Of a stretch of 64,000 nt of DNA, positions 21,601-35,000 are shown one piece after another (position 1 is the first letter of the stretch; every line of letters begins with the position of its first letter). This DNA comes from Crotophaga sulcirostris. Taxonomy: Eukaryota; Chordata; Aves; Cuculiformes; Crotophagidae. The DNA lies in contig VYZB01000040.1 of the NCBI GenBank assembly GCA_013397455.1, positions 1,601,717-1,665,716 on the forward strand, given 5' to 3'. The position numbers and the translations under genes are program-made. The notes under the pieces are model-generated. The model was not told where the DNA came from. It worked only from the letters and a program-made list of their open reading frames with translations, and searched no databases.

Positions 21601-24600
21601 TTTCCAGGTCTTCAATCTGTGTTATCTTCAGCTCCCCTGGTGTAATTGGGGATTTGGGGATTAGAGGATGGGAGGCGAAGTCACCACTGCTTTTCTGCAT
21701 TTTTGGAATGTGAGGGGAAAAGGCTGGGGTTGGAAGAATTCTCGTATGTGCAGTTTATTGGTGTGTCTTTGGTAGAGTTTTATTGCTTTGTTAAAAAATG
21801 TTGAGCTGTATGATTTATTAGCACTGCCACGAAGACTGTATTAATGATTATTTTACATTCCATGAGATTTTAGTGGGTCCTGCCCATGGTAAGGTCAAAA
21901 CGAAGGGGCATTTGACATAGCACTGCTTTACTTACAATAACAACTGATAACAACCCTAGAAAATAAGTAAGTCTTTCTGACTGCAGGGTGTGTTATCTTG
22001 CAGCAGGTATCAACACAGCCTTCCAGAGCGAACTGTCGATCCTTTGCTGCGTGTTGTCAGATCTTGAAGAAGTGCCATGGCGCATCCTCATGCACGCACA
22101 CACTTGAAAGTGCTTTTAATTCCTTAAGGAGCAGCTGCCCCAACATCAGCAATTACTCTTGGCAAATGCAGTATCGTCTGCTAACCGTACGGGATCCATG
22201 GGGTTTGATTGGGAATGACCAGGACCCGTTGGCATGAAAAAGAGCTTGTAAAGATTTGCTTTTCTTTTTCAGGGGTATCCTCTAGTAAAAAGTCAACATG
22301 GCCCATTTCATGCCTCCTGGAGTGATGGGTTAAGTCCCCAAGCCAGGACTGCTTAGTCTTACATTCATGCCTAAAGTGGCTTGTGGTTCTTTGACTTTTG
22401 ACTGTTGCATATTCTCTGAAAAAGCATGGTGTTTTTTGACTGCAACTTTCACACTGCTGTGATGCTGCAGAAGCTGAAGCTTTAAGAAAATCAGTTATTA
22501 TTGCAACTCTCTTCACAATATAAAAGAGGCATTTATTAGGCAAAGACTTCCATTTCAGGTGATTGCCATCCAGCATGGTAGGCCAATTTCCTAGGTCTGT
22601 ATTTGAGTTTGCAGATTCGATTAGGCTAGCTTGGAGTTACAGGCTGTCCATGGGTCAGCCTTGCCTTCGCAATATCTGTGGTGGTGGAGATAAGACAGCA
22701 ATCTCATCCTCTGCTAGCTCTCCCTTGCTTCCAAAGCGGATTTTACAGTGTTTTGTTTATTTTTGACAGGCTAATACTGGCCAAGCGGAGACATTCCTTG
22801 TCTGTTATTCATGGGGAGAAATGCTTGATTAGGGCTCCTCTTCCTGGATACAGCAGTGGAGCTGATGACCTGGATCCTTTTCCACAGATAAGATTAAGAA
22901 TATTGAGATCAGCACGCTTCTGGCAGTGGTTTTGACTGGCTTAGGGTGGTAATTGCGGAGAGGCAGTTTTTGATGACGATGAGGTATTTTTCACAAGTTT
23001 TCCTGTATCATTTGTCAAGCACCAGTCACTAGTGGGTGTTGGGGGCACAGAACTCACCTAATTGAGATGGATTTTTTTCTTTCACATTGTTCCTTTTGCT
23101 GGCAGTGGCTGTACGGGTTGCTGCTGCAAAGGGAATGAGTCACTCATTTGTTTGAAGCTGCGAAGAAAGGTTCTACATGTTCCCATTGATATTAAACACG
23201 AAGCTGTGATGTTGGTGGTTTCCTTTTCTCTCACTTTCAGTGTATTTGGTTTTCATATCAGGGAGGTCAGGAACTGATGTTTGCTGCCTTGGAGGAGGAA
23301 GGAATCATGTAGTCTTTAGCTCTTTTTGGCTGCCCATCCCAAACTGCTGTCACTGAAGCATCATAGAGCCTGTTAGCTGGGGATATTTTCAGCTGCTGTT
23401 TTTCTGGGGAACCTGCTTGAACTTTCAGCCTCATGGGTCAATTTTGCTTCACTTACTTTTTTTTTTTTAAGTCACTGACCAGTGCAGCCTGAGAAAGGCA
23501 TTACAGTTTGAGGGATGTGAAGATGGATGCATAACATTAGAGTGGCTGGTATGTCCTGCCTGGCATGGAGCTGGGAGCTTCATCTGCTTAGTCTCTTATA
23601 GGGGCACACATTTGTGTTTGATTATACCCATTCTAGCATCTCTCTGTACGATTATTGCCCTGCAGGCAAGTGAAGGATAGAGAATACTATCTGCCATCTG
23701 GGAAAGTCTCCTTTCAATAATCAAGAAACTTAATTTCCCATTTTTTTTCTTAAAAAAAATCCCACTGATTTTACCCCAGTGGGTTTTGCCTCTTAGCAAA
23801 ATGCTGAAGTCGTTCCCCTGGTGTAGTACTGGTCCATGAGAAAGCTGCTTTTCCTGGCACCCCGGATGATGTGACAGACTATATTCTCCTCTGTTTCACT
23901 CCCCACAGGTAAACTTTTGGCAGACAGAGTAGTCACTTGGTGGTATGTATGTGCATATTTAAAATAAGTTGTAAAACTCAGCCAATATCTTGTAAGGGCT
24001 TCTGTTGGTCGCTGGTCCTGCCAAAAGCTGGAAAAGCAGATTTCACTCTCCAAGTAAAACCCGACCCCTAAGAGGCACATCTCCACCTGACATCAGTGGC
24101 ACCCCTTGGTTCCCCCATCTTTTTTACTTTTGTTGGATCTGTAATTAAAAAAGCAAAACCATCCCGTCCTCACCCCCACAGAGACCGTATGTGGAACTGA
24201 CGCTCTATGGTTGATGCAAGCCCAGCTTTTTTAAGTAGAAAATATGTCTGAAGATAGATTGAAAGTGATGTAAAAGCCATGCTCTTCAAGAAACAACACA
24301 AACCCATTTTGCCCTCCTGGTTCTGGAAGGGATTTTGTCTTGTGGAAAATGTGTTTCCCCCTCGGCCCCCTCCCCTCACCCGGAGCTGCAAGTCTGCTTT
24401 TGTTAGGCCGGTGTCGTGGAGCTAAATCCTGGAAACCTAATTTATTCAAAGTGTTCCGCACACATGTAAATGGGCAAAACTTATTGACAGCTGAGTTAAA
24501 GTATCTCTTTCTTCTGCGTAACAAGGCACTTTTGCTGAATCTTTCAACCGCTGGCTTTGTTCCTCAGACGAGTGAAAAGAGCTTAGAGGAGAGGAACAGG

Positions 24601-27600
24601 CAGGCAGGGAAAATGCCTCGGGTGTGTGTTGTGTGTCTGCACAGCAGCAAATTTGCACACATACAGCATGGTAGCATCTCTCCCCACGTGTCCATCCCCA
24701 TCCGCATAGGAAGGTGTACGCATGGCACACAAATCTGGGCTTGATGTAAGAAGAGCTGCTGCAGCTGCGTGCATGGGCACACTGTCTCTGTGCATGGTCC
24801 TTTGAAAAGTTCCAAGGGGCCGTATGTCTACCTTCAACTATGGAAAATAACAGTCCCTGAAAGGGTCTTGCTGTTCATGTATTAAATTCCAAGTGCACAG
24901 CAAATTTAGCTGAACTTTCTGCTGCTTTAGCACTGCTCTCTCCTCCTCCATCCAAGGTCGTGAATTAGCTAATTAAAATCTAGCAGTGAGAGGGAACAGT
25001 CTGCAATGTAGTGAACTCACCAGATTTCTGAGGTCATTGCTGGTACAGAGTTCCCTCGCTCTGTCCCATGAAAAGATTTTTAAGTATTCATTGGAAATCT
25101 CCCATGGATTTAACTTCTTCCTTTGTTTTGCTTTGCAGTAAAAGCTTGATTGAAAGTGGCTGTGGCAGCAGTAATGCCTGGCTGAGTTTGGAGAAAACAA
25201 GCTCTAGACCCATTTAGACGTTTCATTTGAAAGCAGCTTCCATTATCTCCTATTAGGGGCTGTGGTTAGTAAGTAGCAGGCTGAATGCATGTGTGTGTTC
25301 ATCCATTATGACTTCTTCATCAATTTTATTTTTTTAATCACCAGTTTTCAGGAAGAGGTGGGATAATTTTTTTGATATAGGTAATTAGTGTTTGATAAAC
25401 CTGAATAGAGGTTTTAGGGATAGACTTTGATGGAGGATCTTAGCAGTATTTAGCCAGTTGATTCCAGAGTTAAAATACAATTTATTCTAATCTATCCATT
25501 GATCTTTTAAAATTTCTTCAGCATCTCATGAAAGAAAACAAAAAAAAATTTTGGATTTTTCTCCCTCTTAAATTTTTCTGGGGAGACAGTTTTAAAAACT
25601 AGAATTACATGCTGGAATTTAAATATCAGTTAGTGTAACCTGGTCAAATATACCTCATGTTTTATTAAATCCTTGTTTTCTGAGCCTTAACACAGATGAC
25701 ACTTTGAGGAGAGCAGTGGTTCTGCCTGGGCCCCGGCAGTGCAGCCCCACTGACTTCAGTGGTACTGGGTGAAGATTTTGAGTTTGGCTGGGTAAAAGTG
25801 GAGTAGATCAATACATGAAATAGAGTGCTAATTTATTTAAGGGCACGGCTGGAAATGTTTTGTCTTAACCCCAGAGCAGGTAGGGCACGTGGAGTTGGTT
25901 GTTGCTTCTGCAGCGTATCTTAAGCAGGGAAGTGCACGAGGGACATTCTGGCCTGAAGCAGACTCTCTGCGTTAGGACAAAGAACTATTTGTCAGCAGAG
26001 GCTGTTTCATATAAAAATCATATTTTCAGGTGAGTTTCATTTTGAAAGCCCTTCTCTCCCCATGTCCTTTCCTGCTGCTGGCTGCGTGCTGCCTTCAAAC
26101 ACCTCTCGGCCTGCACTGGGCCAATCGGACTCGTAACATGACTGAAAACTACTGCAGCAAAACATTTTCTGCTGGATTAATGACCTGAATCTTCCTTCTT
26201 ACCACATCATTACTTAGAGAGTGACCACACTGAGGAGAGGAAAGAGTCTGTTTTGTATTTTCTCCGGTGTTGCTTCAAACTTAGGCCTCTCCCAGTTCAT
26301 AGCTGAATCCAAGTGCCTTCCTGGTGCTGGTAGGGGTTGCTTGGTTTCATCTTTGCAAATTGAGCCTAAGTTTGCAAGAGCTCAGGTTTAGGTCTGTGAG
26401 TTCTTCATGGAAGTGAGAGGTCTGATTCTATGGTGCCATGTGCTTTCTAATTTTGTTGGGCTAATGATAACAAAATGCCACTTGTGCTTCAGATTGATAG
26501 GAGGAAACAGATCCTAAAAGTACCCTTTTTGTGAGGGTTTTCCCTGGCTGATGGAGGAGTGTTGGGAGGGCTCTGTGATGGGAAAAGAGCTATGCTAGAA
26601 GTAAACCAAAGTGTGGAGGGAAATGCAGTCAGTCTACACTCTACTTCCAGAGTCTGTCTGAGTGGGAAGGAGTAAGGTTAATCCTATGAACCCCAAGTCA
26701 ATTTCAGTCCATAGTTGTAGGTTCTCCTCATGGGTCATCATTGCCTTGGGCAAAGAAGATGGAATTGGGACCATGTTAGGCCTTGTTCACCACTCACACC
26801 AAAATTCCTCAAATTGTGGACTACCTTTGAATTAGGTAAGGAATTTAGCATGCTGGACGAAGCAGGGAGCATTGAGAAGGGTCAACAGGCAGGAAGGACC
26901 TCCAAACTCTCTGGGATGGATGTTAGTCCTATCCTATGATGGGTAAGAAGATGGTTGACTTTTATCCTATAAGTCTGTCTTTTGGACCCTTTCAAGAGTG
27001 AGACTTCTGGGCTGACCGAGCAATGTGCCCTGAGGATTAATTTTAAATTACCCAAAACCAAGTTACTCAGTGAAGCCTCATTCTTGGGGATGTGTTGGTG
27101 CTGTCAACCCTGAGGCTGCACTGACTTCTGTCAGCTTTATGAGTGCAGCCATGAAATTAACCATTTAACCATGTAATGACTTTTTATTTTATTTAATCTT
27201 CCAAAAATGCTATTTATGCAAAAGCATGAGGAGTGCTAGGGTTTCTAATGCAGCATTTCTTTGGCTCATTTCCTGCCCAGCTGTTGTCCTCTCCAGCATC
27301 CTTGTCCCCTGGTTGAGCAATGATGTGGCCTACAACTGTGTGGAGGTCACATCTGCAGCTCTTCGGTGACCACCTCAGCCCACTCTGCTCCTAGAGGAGA
27401 TGGGACCAACTGTAACCAGCAACTGTCTGTCTTCTGGCTTATCCAACTGTCATACCCCACGTTGGCCCAGCTGCTGTCATGGCTACTGGGAGCTTTATCT
27501 CTGGACCTGGTGTCTGATGAGGCTGTCATGGGGCAGGAGCACTTACTGGAAAATGATTTATACTAATTAGGTGGTTTGAAGGTTTCTTGTGGAACAGTAG

Positions 27601-30600
27601 GAGGCAAGACACAGGGGTCAGTTGTCTTTATTCTCCCAAAAGCCATCGTCACCTGATAAAGATTCAACTGCCTTAGGTTTTGAAGAGGATATTTCATGCT
27701 GCTTCAGCCAAAGCGGGAGTGAAGACTTCAATCTTGTGACCTTTGTTCTCTAAAGAGCATGTCAAGTTTTGGCTGTGCTGCTGGCCTTGACTTTTAATTG
27801 TTGAAGAGGATGTGAGATCAGCCCCAAGCCTTTGTGCTGCAGCTTACCCGGTGAGAGAGGGGAAGTGCTGTGCTTCTCTGCACACCGCTGCCACAATTTA
27901 ATTTGAAAAAACAATAATCAGCCCCTCCCCAATAATGAGCTACCTCTCAACAACAATAATTAAAACAAAATAAGAAAAAGATGACTATTAGGGATGGGAA
28001 ACATGATCAATAACTGTGTTTTCATGCAGATTGTTATACCATGATGTAATAGGGGATTACCCTCAATTTATCTTGATTTTTAGCATAAATTTCATCCCCA
28101 TATGATGGGCCAAAACCCCATTGGCTTCTTCTGATACCTCTCAAGCACATGCAATCACTGAATCTGGCCTGACAGGGCTACCTAATCCCCCCTTATGCCT
28201 CAGAACTAGTTCTTATCCTGTTGTGATCCAGCTGAAGCTGATGCATCAAGTTCTACAAAGGGAGGACACAGCAGAGTGGGTTTGTGAATGGCTGGCACGA
28301 CTATCTTTGCCAGGATTTGGGGAAAGGGACCTTGTTGCATGAGTAGATCGATACTGAGCTCTGTGAAGCATTTCTCTGCCTCACTGCCTGCCCATCACCT
28401 GTCGCTCTGGTGGGGAAAAGCACCTCATGGTGATTTGCAATTTCCTTTAAAAGCATGTCTATAGAGGTGTCCTGTGAACCATGTAAGGCCACTGTTGCTC
28501 CATACTCCTTACACATGCCATCCTCTGATTACCTGGCATCCTCTCCTTGACCCTTGTTCTGGTCTTTGTAAGGAGGTCCTTGGAAGGTAAATACCCATGT
28601 TCTGTTGTCTTTTCTAGACACCACAAATGATTTATGGCCCTTTTATGCCTCTGTAGTCCTTTTACATAACCTGAAAGTGCTAAAATATAACACAAAATTT
28701 CCATGCTTGTCTACAGAAAAGAGTCAGGCCTAGGAGGTGCTTTCTCCTTTTTCCCCTCAGCACAGTAATCCTCTTACTCTTGGTGATGGGCAGTCATTTT
28801 TTTTGGCTGACCTCACCAAGGATAGTCCCCAAAGCATTGACTGGTTGCTATCTTGATTTCAGGGTTGCTGATATGTGCTGCGGCGAACAGCACTCAGGAA
28901 CTATCTTTTTTCTTGAGAAATGTCTCCTTACAACCTTGCTGCTCAAGTGCATTATGTGATTTCCAAGCTGGCCTGGAGCCTAGAAGTGAACTCATAAGCC
29001 TCAAGGAATAATAAGTGCTGTGGTGTTTCAAGCAGCTCAGCCAAACTTTGTGTGTGTGCATGTGTATGAAAGCACTTTCCAGTAGACCAACTATCTGGAA
29101 CGATAACCCACCTGGCCTAGTTCCATTCAATAGTGATATCAGCTGCAATTCTCTGGTCCCATCATAAAACCCAAGCCAAGCAAAGATATTTCCTCCTGAA
29201 AATAGCCTTGTTTAATCTGCACAAATGTCACCTGTAGGTATGTGTAAGTAGAACAAGTCTCTCTCAAACTTAGCTTTGTGTGACAAGCAAAGGAAATGCT
29301 GGGAAAGCCGAGGTTTGAGTTGGTACCTTTGCATCAGCAAGGTGTGTCCCAGGTAATCAATACATCTCTGAAGTCAGCTCCCCTCCTTCCTCTTCCATCT
29401 GCTGCCATCTTTGCAAGGGTTATGGCAAGGGGATTTGAATATGCTTGTGATGGATTTGGAGATCCTCTAAGCAAAGCCTCTAACCTGTGGGTTGGAAACA
29501 GACTGTGTTATTTCATACGCGTATTGTGTGCTCCTCTGATTGGCTCTGGAGATGCTGGGCTGGCTCCTTTGAGAAACCAAGGAACTTGTAAAGGTGTTGA
29601 ATGATTCTAGTATGAGCTGAAAGGAGCTGTGAGTGCTTCACAAGCCCATTAGGATTGAAAGGCCTGTCTTATGGAACCAAAGCAGCTTTGTATCTGGCTA
29701 GAGCCCAAGAATGGCAGGAGAGAAAGGCAAGTTTATGCATTTGCATTTTTTGAACATCCCTTAGAGTGTTAGATCATAGGGTTGATGAAGGCTTTGATTC
29801 GGGGTCATCCTTATTTTACAGTGTCTGCACTTGTTGCTCAATTGTTCTCTGAAGAGCCTGTCAAAGAGCATCTTTGTGGAGAGTATGCTAGGATATGGGC
29901 TAGGACACCTGGTGTGGGGAACATCTGACCTGTTTTAAGTGCCTGCATTATCATGAGATGAACAGTCTTTCTATACTTGTGGTACAGTGAACTGAGCTTG
30001 GTTGAATGTAGGCAGCTGCGTTGTGAAAATCTAGGCTATTATTTGGTTTCCTGAACACAGATAACTGGTACTTGGCAGCTCTTACGCAACGCTCTGTTGC
30101 CCTGCAAGAGTTTAGACCTCCTGTAGGTACAATGTCGTATCTACCAGCTCCATATGGATGACCTGCAACACCTTGTGCTGCTTTAGGCATCCTATGTTTG
30201 AAATGGCTCAAGGCCCTAGAGCCAGGAGACCTGTCTCCCATCCCTGCATCTACCCATGGCTCTGCTGATAATTTGTCCTGGTATGGTGGCAATTCCCTTT
30301 GTAATTTTCATGGGCCTTAGAATATTTCCTTCTTTTACGACCATTTGAAAAACCTAGAAATTGGGATTAGATGAAAATTCACGACTTCGTATTTTTATGT
30401 ATATTTTAGTCCTAAACTAAGGTGTTTCTCCAGAAAATCCTTGTGAGCTTGCTAGATTACATTTAGCAACATCAAAATCTGTCAGACAAGAAGGCAGTAT
30501 TGTGAAACATCAGTTGCTTAAAACTGATCTAGTGAGTTTTGGACTGATGTAAACTAGCAGTACTCAGCTGTGGCTTCAGTGTCCTACATCTATAGCTGTG

Positions 30601-31767
30601 ATCCTGATTTTCATGGGTATTGTGGTAGAACAGGGTGCCATCTACTTCTGGGCATCTTTTGCAGAGCCCTCAAAAGCAGAAAACCTTTGACCACAACCTC
30701 TCTGAGACTGATTTCTACCCACCTCCTTAGTGTGATACATTTAAAAAATACAGTGAAAAGGCTGGAAAACGTTGTTAAATAGACCATGAGAATTTACCAG
30801 GTCTGGCCTGCCCTGACAAGCCCTTGAGCTGTCTTTAACTTTTCTCTCCCAGCTTCCTGACAGAGGGTGCACACCACTTCCCAGAGAGACTTCTGCCAGT
30901 GCCAGGAAACGAGACAGTGTTGCTTTGCTCAGAGTTGTCCTTGTGCATTTTACTCCCTCTTGTTCCTAAGATAAGGAGTCCGTGAAAGACTGTGCAAAGC
31001 ACCATGTCAGTTTAATCACTGGACGAGGGAGAAACTAGATATGCCCTGTTAGTGCAGTCACAGTCCAAGCATGAAATTAAGTGGAGGTGGGGGTGGATGC
31101 GACAGGGAAAAATGCTGTCCATCGCTCGGGTGTGTAGCTGAGAGTCTGCAGAAAGGGGGGATTGAGTGAGTGCCCTTGCAGAAAGCCTCTTGGAGCCTGA
31201 CAGACCAGGGTTGCTGTGTCTCACAATTATTGCACATAATAACCCAAAGTGGGTCACGCTGCAGTTTTGCGTGACAGTATTAAATGGCACTTTGGGAGAG
31301 TGTGCATGCCGATTACAGCTGGTGAGGAATCCCATCACTTTAAAAGGGATGAAAAAGAAGAAGTGAGAACGAAAAGATTTGCTTTGTGCCTTGAGGGATG
31401 TGAGGATAGTATTTTCCCTGTCGCCCCAGAGATCAGTGGAGAGTTACACTCGCTCAATCCAAACATCAGAGCCGGAGGCTGCATGTTGACATGAGATTTA
31501 ATGCAACCTGTCTGCTTAAATGCTCCTTGAAACCATGAGGCTGTGTGTTGGTGAATGCTGTCTAGCCTGAATTATTGTGAAGCGGTGCTATGCACTGCCA
31601 AATGGTTTCTGTCCTTTAGCCCAGAGCTGGCTGTGTGGTTGTGTCTAAGACTGGTACTTTTAGCCTTCACCAGCTGGTACCACTGCTGGGAGAGGTGGTC
31701 CTACCTGCCTGCTACCCCTGAGCACCTACCAGCCCTGCTCTATCCCTCCCTTAGTGCTGCTGTAAGC
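18606..31767. other. Long intronic stretch with candidate conserved blocks, no gene recognised
   Basis: No CR1 or SINE was recognised in about 13 kb, which is repeat-poor even for a bird. Poly(T)/poly(A) runs occur near 20698-20713, 23458-23470 and 23742-23758. Blocks at 20900-21150 and 24400-24560 keep CpGs and carry clustered transcription-factor-like motifs. A minus-strand open frame at 22181-22576 (131 codons) is noted separately as a weak candidate. No exon could be supported. Confidence 0.35.
24481..24493. promoter_or_regulatory. Composite TTATTGACAGCTG motif (HOX/MEIS-like plus E-box)
   Basis: TTAT, TGACAG (the MEIS/PREP/TGIF core) and CAGCTG (an E-box) overlap within 13 bases. The flanks (24400-24560) are unique sequence with retained CpGs. 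Motif matches of this length arise by chance, so the regulatory reading is inference. Confidence 0.25.
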
Positions 31768-32044
31768 AGTTGTAATAAACTAGAGGACGTGGACTCAAGC
31801 TTCATCAGGGAAAGTTTAGGCTTGATATTAGGAAAAAGTTCTTCACTGAAAGGGTAATTTGCTATTGGAATGCGCTGCCCAGGGAGGTGGTGGAGTCGCC
31901 AACCCTGGAGGTGTTTAAGAGGAGATTGGATGAGGCACTCAGTGCCATGGTTTAGATGATGAGTTGGTGTTGGTGTTGGGTTATAGGTTGTACTTGATGA
32001 TCTCAGAGGTCCTTTCCAACCTTGTAATACTGTGATACTGTGAA
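31768..32044 (+). mobile_element. CR1 LINE 3' end, ATACTGTG-tail subfamily
   Basis: Plus orientation, about 277 bases. It starts near AACTAGAGGACGTGGACTCA, then AAGCTTCATCAGGGAAAGTT, AGGCTTGATATTAGGAAAAA, GTTCTTCACTGAAAGGGTAA, GGAATGCGCTGCCCAGGGAG, the GTGTTG units, TGATCTCAGAGGTCCTTTCC and the tail ATACTGTGATACTGTGA. It reaches about as far upstream as the 61.7 kb copy, covering the CTAGAGG...CTTGATGTTAGG part that the 18.4 kb copy lacks. Confidence 0.92.
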
Positions 32045-35000
32045 ACTCACCCAACTTACAACCAACTTCAGCCACAGTGATGATTTAGGCTAACGTAAGT
32101 TGTGCAACTGCAGCCCTACTGTCCTCTCATGATTGTCTCACGTGGGTGCAGGATGAGGCTAGATAAGTTAAAAGCAGCCCAAGAGCTCAAGTCTTTCCTA
32201 CCAAGTACTATCACACTAATGCATCTTTCTTTGCCTAGTTTGGGGGAATTCATCAAGAAGTTGGTACAGAATGAGTTTTTACTGCCTGTCCTGCAGACCC
32301 TGGCAGGTGGGTGGCTAGAGGCTTCATACAGAAGAGAGCCCCAGGCCACTGTTGTGGTCTTCCTCTCTTGGGGCTGTGATGTATAAGCCATAGATTTTTC
32401 TATTGGTGATGTTTATTAAAATGAATTGTCTTGTCGACTGTGGAAGTAAAAGGAAAAATTCCTTAGAGACAAATATGATTCAAGACCTCCCTTGCAACTG
32501 GAGAAGAAACCTTTCTTGAGATGCTAATTTTGCCATCAAGTCTGACTCTTTGCATTTTGTTTAGTGATTTTAATGTGCTCTTTAAGCCTAGAAATTGAAA
32601 ATTATGTCAATGTAAGCACTCCTGACAATACATAACTTGTACTAGATGTTACAGATATGACAATTGTTTCTGGTATGCAATTACATGAGGAACCCACAAA
32701 CAAGACTGCCATACTAGCCCAGTTTCTGCTGTTTAATTGTCTTGCTTGTGTTTGCGTACTGAAAAAAAGCATTTTCCATCTCTTTCAGAATGAACAAATT
32801 AAGCAGAATACTTTCATCTACATTTTCTTTTTGTATTAAAAGAAAGGATGATTTTAGTAACCAAGGCTTACACTCTGAGCTCTCTGCATGTTACCTTATT
32901 CAGGTGGCAGTTCTAATATTCATGAGTATTGCACCTTGTAGTGGATAGGTCTTAAAATGCTTTACAGAGGCAGTCGGCGCTCTTGTGTCTGCTTTACAAA
33001 TCCAGGGCACAGGGAAGAGCTTTCACTAAACCCAACAGTAAGGAAAAGAGAATATGACCCACCTGAAAGTCAGTGGCAGCATTGTAGGTTGGTATTAGGT
33101 CACTCCAGCTCAAACTAGTGCTGTCTGCTCTCCCTCCCCTGGCTCTTCACCCAGGCTGGAGGTGCTAGTTATTAAGATATGGAGAAAGAACTGAATTTAG
33201 CCTGTCTTATTTTGTGTGTGCAACCCACAGGTTACAAATCGAGGTGTGGAAATTTGCAAATATGCAGCCAGCTTCCCAAAACAGGGCCGTGGACCAATGA
33301 AATTTCAGAGATAAGTGAAGACAAGGATGCTTTGATGAAAGGTGAAAGGGACTTCTCCCGTCTGCTGGGGAATTTGATGTTCTCACTGCTGCTGCTTTGT
33401 AGCTGTGTAGCATCTTTGGGGAAATAATTTCATGGCTTTTTTGTTTCTTAGTTATTTTTGTTAGTTCTCTGAGAGTGTCAGTTCAGCCCTTACTCCTACT
33501 GCTGCAAGGGGCTTTCTATTAACTATATGAAAACATGTGGCTGTGGCACTTGTTCTGATTTTTTCCAATAGTCCCTCTGCTTTTCTGACTGTCTCTAGCT
33601 TGAAAGGTTGGAAAGGGTTGGAAAGCAGCATATGTGGCCTTCGGATGTAGTCCTTGCTGCTGTTTTTTCCATTTTGTCAGGCTGTCTCGCAGCAGACATG
33701 CTAGCACGGGGGCATCAACCCTGAGAGGCTGCAGGCAGGATCAGCAGAGTTGCTTTGCTCTGAAGCAATGCGTGGATCCTTGCCGTTCATCCAGACCGGT
33801 GATCTCTGCCATTCTCTAGCCTGGTCCCCCAAATTCCCCTCTGCTTCCTCCACCCAGAGGCTTTGCATGCGTGTGGTGGTGAGCTATGGGGCCGCACAGA
33901 GTGGTCTCCCTGGCAGACACTTGGGCATCCTGCCAGCACCCTGCTCCCTTGGGTTGACAGAAGCTGGGGCTGCTGTGGGAGGAAGCATGTGCAGCTCACT
34001 GGGGGAAAAGGAGAGCCAGCACTTTGTATCACTTGACAGGAAGGCCTCTCTGCTTGACAAAAGAGCGCTGCTGACAGGCTCCAAAAAACAGCCTGGGGCT
34101 TATATTTCCTGAGCCAGCAAGACACCGTGAGCCTTAGTGCAGAACGGTTAAATAGATGGGAGTGAGAGTAGGATCCTTGGGTGTTTGCAGACCTCGGCAG
34201 GTGGGATAACAACCTGTGCGTGGCTCTTTCTTCCCAAAAGTGAATTTTCCACCCATCCATTCCAACCTCTGGTTTCTGTGCAGCAGCTGGGACATCAGGG
34301 ATGCTGGCAGCTCGGGAAGCGCTTGCCAGATTTTTCACTTCCCCCTCTGCTCCCCCCCCCAGAGGCTTGCACAGCAGTGAAGTAATCTGTGACATTCAGA
34401 CAGCGGGAAGGGGAAGCCGCTGCAAAATAAAATAACAGCGTCAGGAAGCGGCACCGTGCTCTTTCCCGCTCCCAGCTGGGAAATGACAACACTTCATTCA
34501 GCTGCTCAAAGCCTGTCGCCGGTTCAGCCCCTGCCGAGCAGTGCTGGCTCAAAACTTCCCCGGCTGCCCCTGCCCAGCGCTGCCTGCCCAGTGGGCTCAG
34601 GGGTACTGAGAAGATGAGACAGGCGAGATGCCAGCCAAGAGTCACTTTAACAGCAGGAGCTGCGCAAGAACACCTGGCAAAACAGTTGCTTGGGTTTATA
34701 GCTTCTGTGAAGACCCCGGAGGGTGTTTCTTTTACATTTTAATTCCTGCTAGTTTTGCAGGAAAGCCGGAGTTACCCCCCCCTTTTTTTTTTTTTATGGT
34801 GGCTGTTACTTTTACAGATGTATTGCAACGCAGCGTTTCACAGCCCAAATCCAGTGTGTAATGTGTCAAAGCGAGACCGCCGGAGGCAAGCTGACCGCTT
34901 GGACAGGTGGTGTGTGCATTTGGAGAGAGGTTTTTTTCTCTCCTCCTCCCCTTCTCATTACAAATCAAACTCTGGGTGCAAGGCACTGCCTCTCTAGACA

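Noticed and set aside
33787..34395. 202-codon minus-strand open frame
   Set aside because: It lies in a GC-richer patch where stops are rarer. Composition is rich in S, P, C and Q as in random GC-rich translation, and no domain is recognisable.
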